Source of the DNA: Actinomycetospora lemnae
GTDB lineage: Bacteria; Actinomycetota; Actinomycetes; Mycobacteriales; Pseudonocardiaceae
Direction of reading: 5' to 3'
Assembly: GCF_028737315.1 (NCBI RefSeq)
Contig: NZ_JAQZAO010000006.1
Location: 310,001 to 374,000 of the forward strand
Length of the DNA stretch: 64,000 nt
The notes beneath the pieces are model-generated. The model was not told where the DNA came from and ran no database searches. It saw only the letters and a program-made list of their open reading frames with translations. Within the stretch, counting starts at the first letter, position 1; each line of letters begins with the position of its first letter. This document shows, piece after piece, positions 16,769-24,199 of this stretch. The translations under genes were made by a program, and so were the position numbers.

Positions 16769-17973
16769 CGGGGCAGGTCCTTCCACGGCACGTCCTTGTC
16801 GGCGCGGGCCTCGGCGGGCAGGCCGAGCACGCGCTCGGCGACGACGTTGCGGAGGATCTCGGACGTGCCGCCCTCGATCGAGTTGGCGCGGAAGCGCAGG
16901 TAGCGCCAGCCGGCGTCGCGGCTGCCGTAGTCCTCGACCTCGGGGCGCCGCTCGGTGTAGTCGGGGTAGCGCAGGCCGTCCTCGCCCTGCAGCTCCAGCT
17001 CGAGGCTCGAGCACTCCTGGTTGAGCCGCGCGTAGGTGATCTTCACGCCGGAGCCCTCGGGGCCGGGCTGGCCGGCGGCCTGCTGCTGGCCGAGGCGCTC
17101 GGCGGTCAGGCGCGCCGCCTCGGTCTGCACCCACAGGCGCAGCATCCGGTCGTGCAGGCCGGGCGTGCGGGCCTCGGGGTGCTCACGCCAACGGGCCGCG
17201 AGGGGGCCGACGGCGCCGCTCTCGCGCGGCAGCGTCCCGCCGCCGATGGCGACGCGCTCGTTCATCAGCGTGTACTGCGCGACAGCCCAGCCCTGGCCCA
17301 CCTCGCCGAGGCGCTGGTCGTCGGGGACGCGGACGTCGGTCAGGAAGACCTCGTTGAACTCGGCCTCGCCGGTGATCTGGCGCAGCCCGCGGACCTCGAC
17401 CCCGGGCGCGGTCATGTCGACGACGAAGTAGCTCAGGCCGCGGTGCTTGACGGCCTCGGGGTCGGTGCGGGCGAGGAGGATGCCCCAGCGGGCGTGGTGG
17501 GCCATCGAGGTCCACACCTTCTGCCCGTTGAGCACCCACGCGTCGCCGTCCCACACGGCGCTGGTGCCGACGCCCGCGAGGTCGGACCCCGCGCCGGGCT
17601 CGCTGAACAGCTGGCACCAGATGTCCTCGCCGGTCCACAGCGAGGGCAGCCAGCGCTGCTTCTGCTCGTCGTCGCCGAAGCGCAGGATCGTCGGCGCGGC
17701 CATGCCGAGGCCGATGACGTTGAGGCGGGGCCTGTTCTCCGGCGCGCCCGCGCGGGCGAAGGCGGCGTCGACGGCGGCCTGCAGGCCGTTCTCGGCGCCG
17801 AGGCCGCCGAGCCCCGCCGGGTAGTGCACCCAGGCGAGGCCGGCGGCGAACCGCTCGCGGAGGAACTGGGCGGGGTCGGTGCTCGTGGGGTCGTGCTCGG
17901 CGAGGAACTCCTCGACGCGCCGCGCCAGGGCTGAGGCGTCCGGCGCGTCGGGCGGGCTGTCCGTGGTCGTCAC
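16765..17973 (-). CDS. Acyl-CoA dehydrogenase, first subunit of a coupled pair
   Basis: This 402-residue flavoprotein shows the family core: WCQLFSEPGAGSDLAG for flavin binding, WVLNGQKVWTSMAHHA, and SIEGGTSEILRNVVAERVLGLP near the C terminus, where the family Glu/Arg cluster sits. The GTG at 17973 is preceded by GGAGGG at good spacing. Its TGA overlaps the ATG of the next dehydrogenase (ATGA at 16765-16768). The partner and the pairing suggest one heteromeric enzyme that acts in beta-oxidation of an unusual acyl-CoA. Confidence 0.9.
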   Translation of the reverse strand: MTTTDSPPDAPDASALARRVEEFLAEHDPTSTDPAQFLRERFAAGLAWVHYPAGLGGLGAENGLQAAVDAAFARAGAPENRPRLNVIGLGMAAPTILRFGDDEQKQRWLPSLWTGEDIWCQLFSEPGAGSDLAGVGTSAVWDGDAWVLNGQKVWTSMAHHARWGILLARTDPEAVKHRGLSYFVVDMTAPGVEVRGLRQITGEAEFNEVFLTDVRVPDDQRLGEVGQGWAVAQYTLMNERVAIGGGTLPRESGAVGPLAARWREHPEARTPGLHDRMLRLWVQTEAARLTAERLGQQQAAGQPGPEGSGVKITYARLNQECSSLELELQGEDGLRYPDYTERRPEVEDYGSRDAGWRYLRFRANSIEGGTSEILRNVVAERVLGLPAEARADKDVPWKDLPR

Positions 17974-18062
17974 CCCTGCACCCTCCGTCGCCGGCCCGCG
18001 GCTGTCGAGCCCCGACGGGCCCCGACGCCCCGGCGTGATCGCCACCTGCCAGGGTGCTCGGC

Positions 18063-19274
18063 GTGAGCGCTCCGTCGACCGAGCTGTCCCGCGCCCTCGC
18101 GGCCCATGCCCGGCCGCTCGGGGTGCCCGACGACCTGCCCGACGGTGAGCCCGCCGAGGAGGGCCTCGCCGCGTGGGTGCGGGCCGCCCGCACGGCGCGG
18201 GTGGTCGCGCTCGGCCCGGCCCTCGGCGGGACGCGCGAGCTCGCGGCGCTGGCCGGTCGGTGCGTCGAGGAGCTGGTCGGCGACCCGGAGGACGGCATCG
18301 GCACGCTCGCACTGCAGGCCGCCGAGTCCGGGACGACGGTGCTCGACGACCACGTCCGCCACGGCACCGGCCACGCCGGCGGCCTCAACGAGGCGCTGCA
18401 GGGCCTGGGCTCGTGGAGCTGGCACACCCGCGAGGTGCTCGACGTCGTCCGCGCGCTCGCCGCCCGCGGCGGGGTGCGCGTCGTCGGCATCGACCCGCGC
18501 CGCCCCGCGCCCGCCGTCCGGGTCGTCGGCGCCTTCCTGCGCACCGCGGCGCCGGACGCGCTGCCGCCGGTGGCCGACGCGCTCGCCGACCTCGCGGTGG
18601 GGTACGGCGACGGCGCCGCCACACGCGCGGCGGTCGAGCAGGTGCGCGAGCAGCTCGAGCGCGACGTGCCCGCGCTGGTCGCGGCCACGTCGCCCGCCCG
18701 GCACGCGGAGGCGGTGCGCCACGCCCGGTTCCTCGCGCGCGCCGCGGAGCTCGCTGCCGCCCCGCCCGGACGCGCCGACGCCGTCGCCGCGAGGCTGATG
18801 GCCGACGCGGTGCTCGAGGCGATGGAGGAGGACGGTCGCCTCGTCCTCTGGGCCCACGCCGACCACGTCGTCGTCCGCGAGCAGACCCTCGGCGCGCACC
18901 TGCGCGAGCGCCTGGGCGACGACTACCGCGCGCTGGTGCTCTCGGCGGGCACGGGGACCGTGCGCGCGATCCGGCGCCGGCGGCTCTTCGGCCCCACGCG
19001 CACCCCGGCGACCCACCGCCTCGGCGAGGTGCCCGCGTCCTCGCTCGAGGGCGTGCTGCTCGACGCCGTGCCGCGGGACGCGGTGCTCGACCTCCGCGAC
19101 CCGGCCACCCCGCCCACCGTCACCGCGTGGGCCGGCGAGGCGACGGTGCGGCGCTCGGTGGGCGACGAGGTGTCCGCGGCCGCGCCGGCGCGGGCGACCG
19201 TGCCGTGCGTGCCGGGCACCGAGCTCGACGGGGTCGCCGTGGTGCGGGCGGTGCACCCGGCCCGGGCCCTGTAG
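18063..19274 (+). CDS. Degenerate erythromycin-esterase-family protein
   Basis: This 403-residue protein aligns in order with the esterase at 8456: ARVVALGPALGGTREL corresponds to VVALGENNHGIREF, ARLMADAVLEAME to the RDxxMA helix, and LVLWAHADHVVV to the second His motif. The Glu and the His of the first motif are replaced (GPALGG), so the usual hydrolysis is unlikely, although the fold and WAH are kept. The GTG at 18063 with AGGG upstream is chosen over GTG 18054. It is divergent from the acyl-CoA dehydrogenase pair with an 89-bp gap. Function unknown. Confidence 0.72.
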   Translation: MSAPSTELSRALAAHARPLGVPDDLPDGEPAEEGLAAWVRAARTARVVALGPALGGTRELAALAGRCVEELVGDPEDGIGTLALQAAESGTTVLDDHVRHGTGHAGGLNEALQGLGSWSWHTREVLDVVRALAARGGVRVVGIDPRRPAPAVRVVGAFLRTAAPDALPPVADALADLAVGYGDGAATRAAVEQVREQLERDVPALVAATSPARHAEAVRHARFLARAAELAAAPPGRADAVAARLMADAVLEAMEEDGRLVLWAHADHVVVREQTLGAHLRERLGDDYRALVLSAGTGTVRAIRRRRLFGPTRTPATHRLGEVPASSLEGVLLDAVPRDAVLDLRDPATPPTVTAWAGEATVRRSVGDEVSAAAPARATVPCVPGTELDGVAVVRAVHPARAL

Positions 19275-19279
19275 CGCGG

Positions 19280-19864
19280 TCAGCGTCGGGCGGCGAGCAC
19301 CGCCCGGCCCCGCGGGGAGAGCTCGTAGCCGACCGGCAGCGAGTGCGTCAGCCCCAGCGCCTTGAGCCGGCGCACGTCGGCCTTGAACGGCGCGGTCTCG
19401 CGGCCGAAGGAGGCAGCGAGGTCGGGGGCGCGCACGCCGGGACGGTCGGCGATCGCCGCGAGCGTGGCCCACGCCCAGGGCCCGTGGCCGCTGCGCGCGT
19501 CCATCGCGTCGAGGCGCCCCGCGACGGCCGCGAGGTCGTCGGCGTCGGGCACCGTGGCGGCGAGCTCGCTGCGCGGGTCGGGCTCGTCCAGCGGGTGGAA
19601 GCGCACGCGGTAGAGCTCGGCGTCCGGCACCGCCTGCTTCGCGGCCGCGGCGAGCAGGGCGTCGACGGAGTCGAAGCCGGCGCGCCGCGCGTCGTCCGGG
19701 CCGAGGTCCTCCGGGCGCACGACGTCCACCTCGTCGACCTGCAACCGGCCGATCGGCGTCCGGTAGGGCCGCCCGGGACGGACCTGGGCGCGCCGCCATC
19801 GCCGGAACGTCAGGTCGACCTCGCCGCGCGCGACCGGCTCGGCGAACCGCAGCGCGAAGAGCAC
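19280..19864 (-). CDS. ASCH/PUA-like plus winged-helix protein
   Basis: This 194-residue protein starts at a GTG. Residues 1-50 read LRFAEPVARGEVDLTFRRW, then VRPGRPYRTPIGRLQVDEVD, the layout of ASCH/PUA-like domains that bind RNA or modified nucleosides. The C-terminal half (ATLAAIADRPGVRAPDLAASF to KADVRRLKALGL, then GYELSPRGRAVL) looks like a winged helix. The pair suggests a nucleic-acid-binding regulator or editing factor. No enzyme motif is visible and the start codon lacks a clear ribosome binding site. Confidence 0.6.
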   Translation of the reverse strand: MLFALRFAEPVARGEVDLTFRRWRRAQVRPGRPYRTPIGRLQVDEVDVVRPEDLGPDDARRAGFDSVDALLAAAAKQAVPDAELYRVRFHPLDEPDPRSELAATVPDADDLAAVAGRLDAMDARSGHGPWAWATLAAIADRPGVRAPDLAASFGRETAPFKADVRRLKALGLTHSLPVGYELSPRGRAVLAARR

Positions 19865-19894
19865 GGTCGACGATGGTGCCAGGCGGCTCGTCCG

Positions 19895-20503
19895 TCAGAT
19901 CGTGCCGAGCCCGACCACGAGGAAGAAGAGCCAGAACGCGATCCACCCGATGATCGGGAGGTAGCCGAGCACCAGGCCGGCGATCGTCATGCCGTGGCCC
20001 GCGTACCGGCCGCTGCCGGTGTCTCGCCAGGCGAGGTGCCCGCAGATGACCGCGGCGATGGAGGCGAGGCCCGCGGTGAAGAAGCCGAGGATGCCGCACA
20101 CCAGCGCCGCCACCGCGAGCCCCGACGTCGGCGGCCCGCTCGCGGAGGGCGGGCCGTAGCCGCCGTGGGGCGCGGACGGGTACGGCGCCGGCGTCGCGTG
20201 CGGCGTCGACGCGTACGGGTTCTGTCCGTACGGAGCCGATCCGTACTGCTGTCCGTAGGGCGTCTGCCCGTACTGCCGGCCGTAGGGCTGGGGCACCTGC
20301 CCGTACGGGTCGTGGCCGGCAGCGCGGTCGGCGGCGTACGGGTCCGAGTAGGGCTCGAGCGCGTACGGGCTGGGCTCGAAGGCGCCGGAGGAGTACGGCT
20401 CGGGGCGTGACCCGTGCGGCGCGTCCCGCGGGTCGGGGGCCGACGGCGCGGGGGTCTCGACCCCGTCACGACCGTCGCGCGGCGGTTCCCACGGCGAGCT
20501 CAC
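19895..20503 (-). CDS. DUF4190-type membrane protein with a Tyr/Pro/Gly/Gln-rich head
   Basis: This 202-residue protein has a disordered N-terminal region rich in PYGQ-like units to about residue 130, then a DUF4190 membrane domain: AVAALVCGILGFFTAGLASIAA, a short turn with GHLAWRDTGSGRYAGHGMTIAG, and LVLGYLPIIGWIAFWLFFLVV. Such proteins are common in actinobacteria and have no known activity. The GTG at 20503 fits a leaderless promoter 7 bases upstream. It is the last gene of the minus-strand signalling block. Confidence 0.8.
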   Translation of the reverse strand: MSSPWEPPRDGRDGVETPAPSAPDPRDAPHGSRPEPYSSGAFEPSPYALEPYSDPYAADRAAGHDPYGQVPQPYGRQYGQTPYGQQYGSAPYGQNPYASTPHATPAPYPSAPHGGYGPPSASGPPTSGLAVAALVCGILGFFTAGLASIAAVICGHLAWRDTGSGRYAGHGMTIAGLVLGYLPIIGWIAFWLFFLVVGLGTI

Positions 20504-20510
20504 GCTCGGG

Positions 20511-20516
20511 ATCGTA
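20511..20516 (-). promoter_or_regulatory. Leaderless-type -10 (TACGAT) for the DUF4190 gene
   Basis: On the minus strand TACGAT is followed by 7 bases and then the GTG at 20503. There is no ribosome binding site, so a leaderless transcript is likely. Confidence 0.55.
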
Positions 20517-20543
20517 GTGGCGCGCGGCGGGCGCCGGGCGCGG

Positions 20544-20966
20544 TCAGGAGGCCGGGATGACGATGTCGGCGTAGGTGTCGCCGTCGGTGTCGGCGACCGC
20601 GACCGGGCCGTCCTCGCCGTAGGCCGCGCCGTCGGTGACGGCCGCGTCGCCGTAGCCGTCGGCGTCGATGTCGAGGACGACCTCGTCGACGGCGCCGTCG
20701 CGGTCGTGGTCGGAGACCGCGTACTCGTCGTACCCGTCGCCGTCCTCATCGGCCGACGCGGTCTCGGCGTAGCCGTCGCCGTCGGCGTCGGTGGCCGTCG
20801 ACTCGTAGTAGCCGTCGCGGTCGCCGTCCCACGAGGTCATGCTCGGCGTGCCCGCGGGGAAGGACAGGAGGCCGCCGTCGGCGCCGTAGGTCGTGCCGTC
20901 GCCGGAGGTGTAGGTGTCGGGGCCGGTGGTGTCGGTGGTGCCGGTGGCGGTGCCGGGGTCGCTCAT
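20544..20966 (-). CDS. Asp-rich calcium-binding-repeat protein without signal peptide
   Basis: This 140-residue, very acidic protein contains repeated DxDxDGY units: WDGDRDGYYE, DADGDGYAE, DEDGDGYDE, DHDRDGAVDE, DIDADGYGD and DTDGDTYAD. These resemble the calcium-binding loops of dockerins, thrombospondin type-3 repeats and EF hands. No signal peptide or membrane segment is seen, so it is probably cytoplasmic or exported by another route. GAGGAG lies just before the ATG. Its position beside the FHA-ABC exporter raises the possibility of a calcium link, but this is inference. Confidence 0.75.
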   Translation of the reverse strand: MSDPGTATGTTDTTGPDTYTSGDGTTYGADGGLLSFPAGTPSMTSWDGDRDGYYESTATDADGDGYAETASADEDGDGYDEYAVSDHDRDGAVDEVVLDIDADGYGDAAVTDGAAYGEDGPVAVADTDGDTYADIVIPAS

Positions 20967-21056
20967 CGGGGTCTCCTCGCCGAGGTGATCGGTGCGTCGA
21001 CCCTCTGACGGTGCGGGCACCCGCCGATGTTCCCGTGGGAATGCTGGCAGGACCGC

Positions 21057-23537
21057 TCAGCGTCGCCGACGTCCCCGGATGGGCTCGATGCGGCGCAGCA
21101 GCACGGCCGTGACCAGCGCGAACAGCACGGTGAGGCCCACGAGCGCGCCGAGGTCGAGCACCCAGGTGGCGGCGTCGTGGTCCCACAGCGGGTCGCGCTC
21201 GCGGTACGGCGTCGGGAGGCCCGGGCCGCTGGGGACGGCGACGGTCGACGCGCCGAGCGCGAACCCCCAGCGTGCCGGCACCAGCCAGGACAGCTGCGCG
21301 AGCACCGGGCTGTCCTGGATCTGCAGCAGCGCGCTGGACAGGATGAACTGCAGCATCGCGAGCAGCACCAGCAGCGGCATGCCGCGGTCGGCGTTCGTGA
21401 TCGCCGCGGACACGGCCAGCCCGAGCGCCATGCTCGCCACGGCGACGCCGACGAGCGCGACGACGATCTCGAGCACCCCGGACCCGAGCACCGCCGGCGC
21501 GTCCGGACCCGGCCGGCCGAGCAGGCCCAGCAGCCCGAGCAGGACGGCCTGCACGCCGGTGACGACGACGAGCACGCTGAGCTTCGAGGCGAGGTAGGCG
21601 CCACGCGAGAGCCCGATGGCGCGCTCGCGGCGGTAGATCTCGCGTTCCTTGACGATCTCGCGGATGGCCGCCGCCGAGCCCATGAGCGCGGCGCCGACCA
21701 CGAAGACGAGCAGCAGGCTGTTCGGGTTGCCGGGGGTGCCGCGGAACTGCGCTTCCTGCGACAGGCCGGTGTCGCCGGGCAGCGCGTGGGTGAGCACGGC
21801 GAGCAGCAGCGGCAGGACGGCCATGAAGATCGTGTACTGGCGGTCGGCGAGCACGACCGCGAGGTAGCGGCGGGCGAGCACCGCGAACTGGGTGGTCACG
21901 GGCTGCTGGCGCGGCGCGGCGGCCGGTGCGGTCGGCCCGAGGTGCTGGTGGCGGCGTGACGCGGGCGCCCCGACGTAGCGGGCCCACTGCGGGGAGCGGC
22001 GGTAGCGGTCGGCCCAGTCGACGGTCTTGTCGCGGTCGAGGAGCAGGAACAGGTCGGCGAAGTCGGTGACGCCGAAGTAGGCCAGGGCTTCCTGGGGTGG
22101 TCCGAAGTAGGCGACGGTGCCGCCGGGGGCCAGGAGCAGGAGGCGGTCGCAGACGTCGAGGTTGGCGACGTTGTGGGTGACCACGACGACGGTGCGTCCG
22201 TCGTCGGCGAGGCCGCGCAGGGTGTGCATGACCGATTTGTCGAGGCCGGGGTCGAGGCCGCTGGTGGGTTCGTCGAGGAAGAGCAGGGAGGGGCGGGTGA
22301 GCAGTTCGAGGGCGACCGAGGTGCGTTTGCGCTGGCCGCCGGAGAGGGAGTCGATGCGCTGGTCGGCCTGGCCGGTCAGCCCGAGCTCGCCGATGACCTC
22401 CTCGATCCGGCGATCGCGGTCGGCGGCGGACACGTCGGTGGGGAAGCGCAGCCGCGCGGCGTAGGCGAGCGCGCGCCGCACGGTGAGCTGGGGGTGCAGG
22501 ATGTCGTCCTGGGGGACGAGGCCGATGCGCTGGCGCAGTTCGTCGTAGTCGGCGTAGAGGTCGCGGTCGGCGTAGGTGACCACGCCCTCGTCGGCGGGCC
22601 GGAACCCGGTCAGCGCCCGCAGCAGCGTCGACTTCCCGGCCCCCGACGGCCCCACCACCGCCAGCAGGCTCCGCTGCCCGAGCGAGAACCCGACACCCTG
22701 CAGCAGCACCTTCCCGCCCTCGCGGACGACGAGACCGTCGGCGCGGAACCCGATGTCGCCGGTGTCGACGTGCTCGACGAGGCTGACGGATCCGTCCTGG
22801 CCCACGTCGAGGTGGAACAGCGCGTGCCCGATGCCGACGACGGACGCCGGGCCCACCGGCGCGCGGCGCACCCGGGCGCCGTCGACGAACGTGCCGTTGG
22901 GGCTGCCGAGGTCGGCGATGTCCCAGCCGCCGTCGGGTCGTCGGAGGAGCTCGGCGTGGTGGCGGGAGACGAGCAGGTCTCCGACGACGACGTCGTTGTC
23001 GTCGGCACGCCCGATCCGCACGCGCGGGGCGGCCGCGGCGGGCCCGCTCGGGGGCAGGTCGGTGGTCGCGAGGCGGTGCACCGCGGACAGACGGCCCTGC
23101 GCCGACGACCGCTGCGCGGCGGGCACCGTCGCCGTCGCCGACCGGTCGGCTCCCGGCACGGGACCGGGCACCGGCGCGGGACGCGGCGGGACCGTCGCGG
23201 CGTGCAGCTCGGGGCCCTCGGCGGCGTCGCCGAGCCGGATCGTCACCGGCCCGGTCACCGTGATCTCCCGGAACGGGCGGCCCGCGGCGAACGACCCGTT
23301 GCGGCTGCGGTCGACGAGCTGCCAGCCCGCGGGCGTCGAGCGGATCAGCAGGTGCTCGCGCGAGACCCGCGGCCCGAGGACCTGCAGGTCGGAGGACTCG
23401 TCGCGCCCGACGACCAGGCCCTCGCCGGGGCGCAGGGTGCGGTGCTGGCCGCCGGCGCGGATCTCGAGCGACGGCGACGGCGACGGCGGCGGCGTCGGAC
23501 CGGGCGGGGCGCCCGCCCGCACGGGGTCGAACGCCAT
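21057..23537 (-). CDS. FHA-FHA-ABC exporter 1 (Rv1747-like)
   Basis: This 826-residue fusion has FHA1 (about residues 25-115: VVGRDESSD, VSREH, RSRNGS), a linker of about 60 residues, FHA2 (about 172-250: GRADDNDVV, SRHHAE, SPNGT), an ABC ATPase (Walker A GPSGAGKST at 296-304, LSGGQRKR signature, LLFLDEPTSGLD) and about six membrane helices (ABC-2 type, residues 580-815). M. tuberculosis Rv1747 has this order, exports cell-wall glycolipid material and is regulated by phosphothreonines bound by its FHA domains. Start ATG 23537 follows a leaderless -10. A paralogue is at 28212-30872. Confidence 0.93.
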   Translation of the reverse strand: MAFDPVRAGAPPGPTPPPSPSPSLEIRAGGQHRTLRPGEGLVVGRDESSDLQVLGPRVSREHLLIRSTPAGWQLVDRSRNGSFAAGRPFREITVTGPVTIRLGDAAEGPELHAATVPPRPAPVPGPVPGADRSATATVPAAQRSSAQGRLSAVHRLATTDLPPSGPAAAAPRVRIGRADDNDVVVGDLLVSRHHAELLRRPDGGWDIADLGSPNGTFVDGARVRRAPVGPASVVGIGHALFHLDVGQDGSVSLVEHVDTGDIGFRADGLVVREGGKVLLQGVGFSLGQRSLLAVVGPSGAGKSTLLRALTGFRPADEGVVTYADRDLYADYDELRQRIGLVPQDDILHPQLTVRRALAYAARLRFPTDVSAADRDRRIEEVIGELGLTGQADQRIDSLSGGQRKRTSVALELLTRPSLLFLDEPTSGLDPGLDKSVMHTLRGLADDGRTVVVVTHNVANLDVCDRLLLLAPGGTVAYFGPPQEALAYFGVTDFADLFLLLDRDKTVDWADRYRRSPQWARYVGAPASRRHQHLGPTAPAAAPRQQPVTTQFAVLARRYLAVVLADRQYTIFMAVLPLLLAVLTHALPGDTGLSQEAQFRGTPGNPNSLLLVFVVGAALMGSAAAIREIVKEREIYRRERAIGLSRGAYLASKLSVLVVVTGVQAVLLGLLGLLGRPGPDAPAVLGSGVLEIVVALVGVAVASMALGLAVSAAITNADRGMPLLVLLAMLQFILSSALLQIQDSPVLAQLSWLVPARWGFALGASTVAVPSGPGLPTPYRERDPLWDHDAATWVLDLGALVGLTVLFALVTAVLLRRIEPIRGRRRR
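21991..22412. repeat. Near-identical copy A of the exporter ATPase segment
   Basis: This 422-bp stretch aligns without gaps to 29155-29576 with 6 mismatches that I counted, including silent positions. Adjacent parts of the two genes differ much more. Shorter identical patches continue in the Walker A and FHA2 regions. Confidence 0.85.
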
Positions 23538-23543
23538 GCGCGC

Positions 23544-23549
23544 ACCGTA
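23544..23549 (-). promoter_or_regulatory. Leaderless-type -10 (TACGGT) for exporter 1
   Basis: On the minus strand TACGGT ends 6 bases before the ATG at 23537, with no ribosome binding site. Exporter 1 therefore probably has its own promoter as well as any read-through from upstream genes. Confidence 0.5.
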
Positions 23550-23584
23550 GGTGGTCCCGCCGTCGCCGGCGACGTCCCGGCCGG

Positions 23585-24112
23585 TCAGGGCAGCCGCAGG
23601 AAGGACATGCGGCCCTGGGTGTCGACGCCGACGACGGCGCCCCCGGCCGCGTACCGGTAGACGTCCGCCCGCCGCTGCGGCGGCTCGCGCAGGGCGGCGA
23701 GCAGCTCCTCGCGGTTGTCGGGCTGCGCGACCAGGGGCGCCACCCGCGACCACGGCGCCGCGTCGTAGGCCGCCGCCGGCCGGTAGCGGGACTCGACGCC
23801 GGCGACGTCGCCCGTGCCGAGGGCGGTGTAGAGGCCCTGGACGCCCGTCGCGACGGCCGCGGGCAGGGCGCGCCCGGCGGTGTCGGTGACGGCCGGGGCG
23901 CCCGCCGGGGCGGGCGGGGTCTCCGGCGCGGCGGCGCTCGGTGCCGGCGCGGGGACGGCGGAGGCGACCTCGGTCGAGCTCCCGGACGAGCTCGGTGCCG
24001 TGACGAGGGTCAGCACGGCCAGCGCCGCGGCGACGACGATCGCGACGGCGAGGGCCGCGCTCGCGATCCAGGGACCGCGGCCGGCACCCGCCGACGCGGC
24101 CGGAGCGCTCAT
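23585..24112 (-). CDS. Single-pass membrane protein of unknown function
   Basis: This protein of about 175 residues has an N-terminal membrane segment (WIASAALAVAIVVAAALAVL), an Ala/Pro-rich spacer, and an extracellular part of about 90 residues (VATGVQGLYTALGTGDVAGV, then APLVAQPDNREELLAALREP and GGAVVGVDTQGRMSFLRLP). The extracellular part resembles small NTF2-like or sensor folds, but I cannot assign a family. The ATG at 24112 overlaps the stop of a 16-codon ORF (ATGA); an ATG at 24118 is an alternative. It lies between exporter 1 and the pseudokinase, so it is probably part of the same system. Confidence 0.7.
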   Translation of the reverse strand: MSAPAASAGAGRGPWIASAALAVAIVVAAALAVLTLVTAPSSSGSSTEVASAVPAPAPSAAAPETPPAPAGAPAVTDTAGRALPAAVATGVQGLYTALGTGDVAGVESRYRPAAAYDAAPWSRVAPLVAQPDNREELLAALREPPQRRADVYRYAAGGAVVGVDTQGRMSFLRLP

Positions 24113-24159
24113 CGCCATGACGCCGGTCGGTGCGCGGTGATCGGCCCGGTGGTGGTCAT
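24109..24159 (-). CDS. Possible 16-residue leader peptide
   Basis: The ORF MTTTGPITAHRPASWR begins at an ATG 4 bases after GAGGAGG, the strongest ribosome binding site in this stretch. It ends in a TGA that overlaps the next gene's ATG as ATGA. The downstream gene has no ribosome binding site of its own, so translation of this ORF may couple to it. It is too short for codon statistics. Confidence 0.4.
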   Translation of the reverse strand: MTTTGPITAHRPASWR

Positions 24160-24199
24160 GTGGCCTCCTCGATCGGTCCCGGCCGCAGTATCGAGACGA

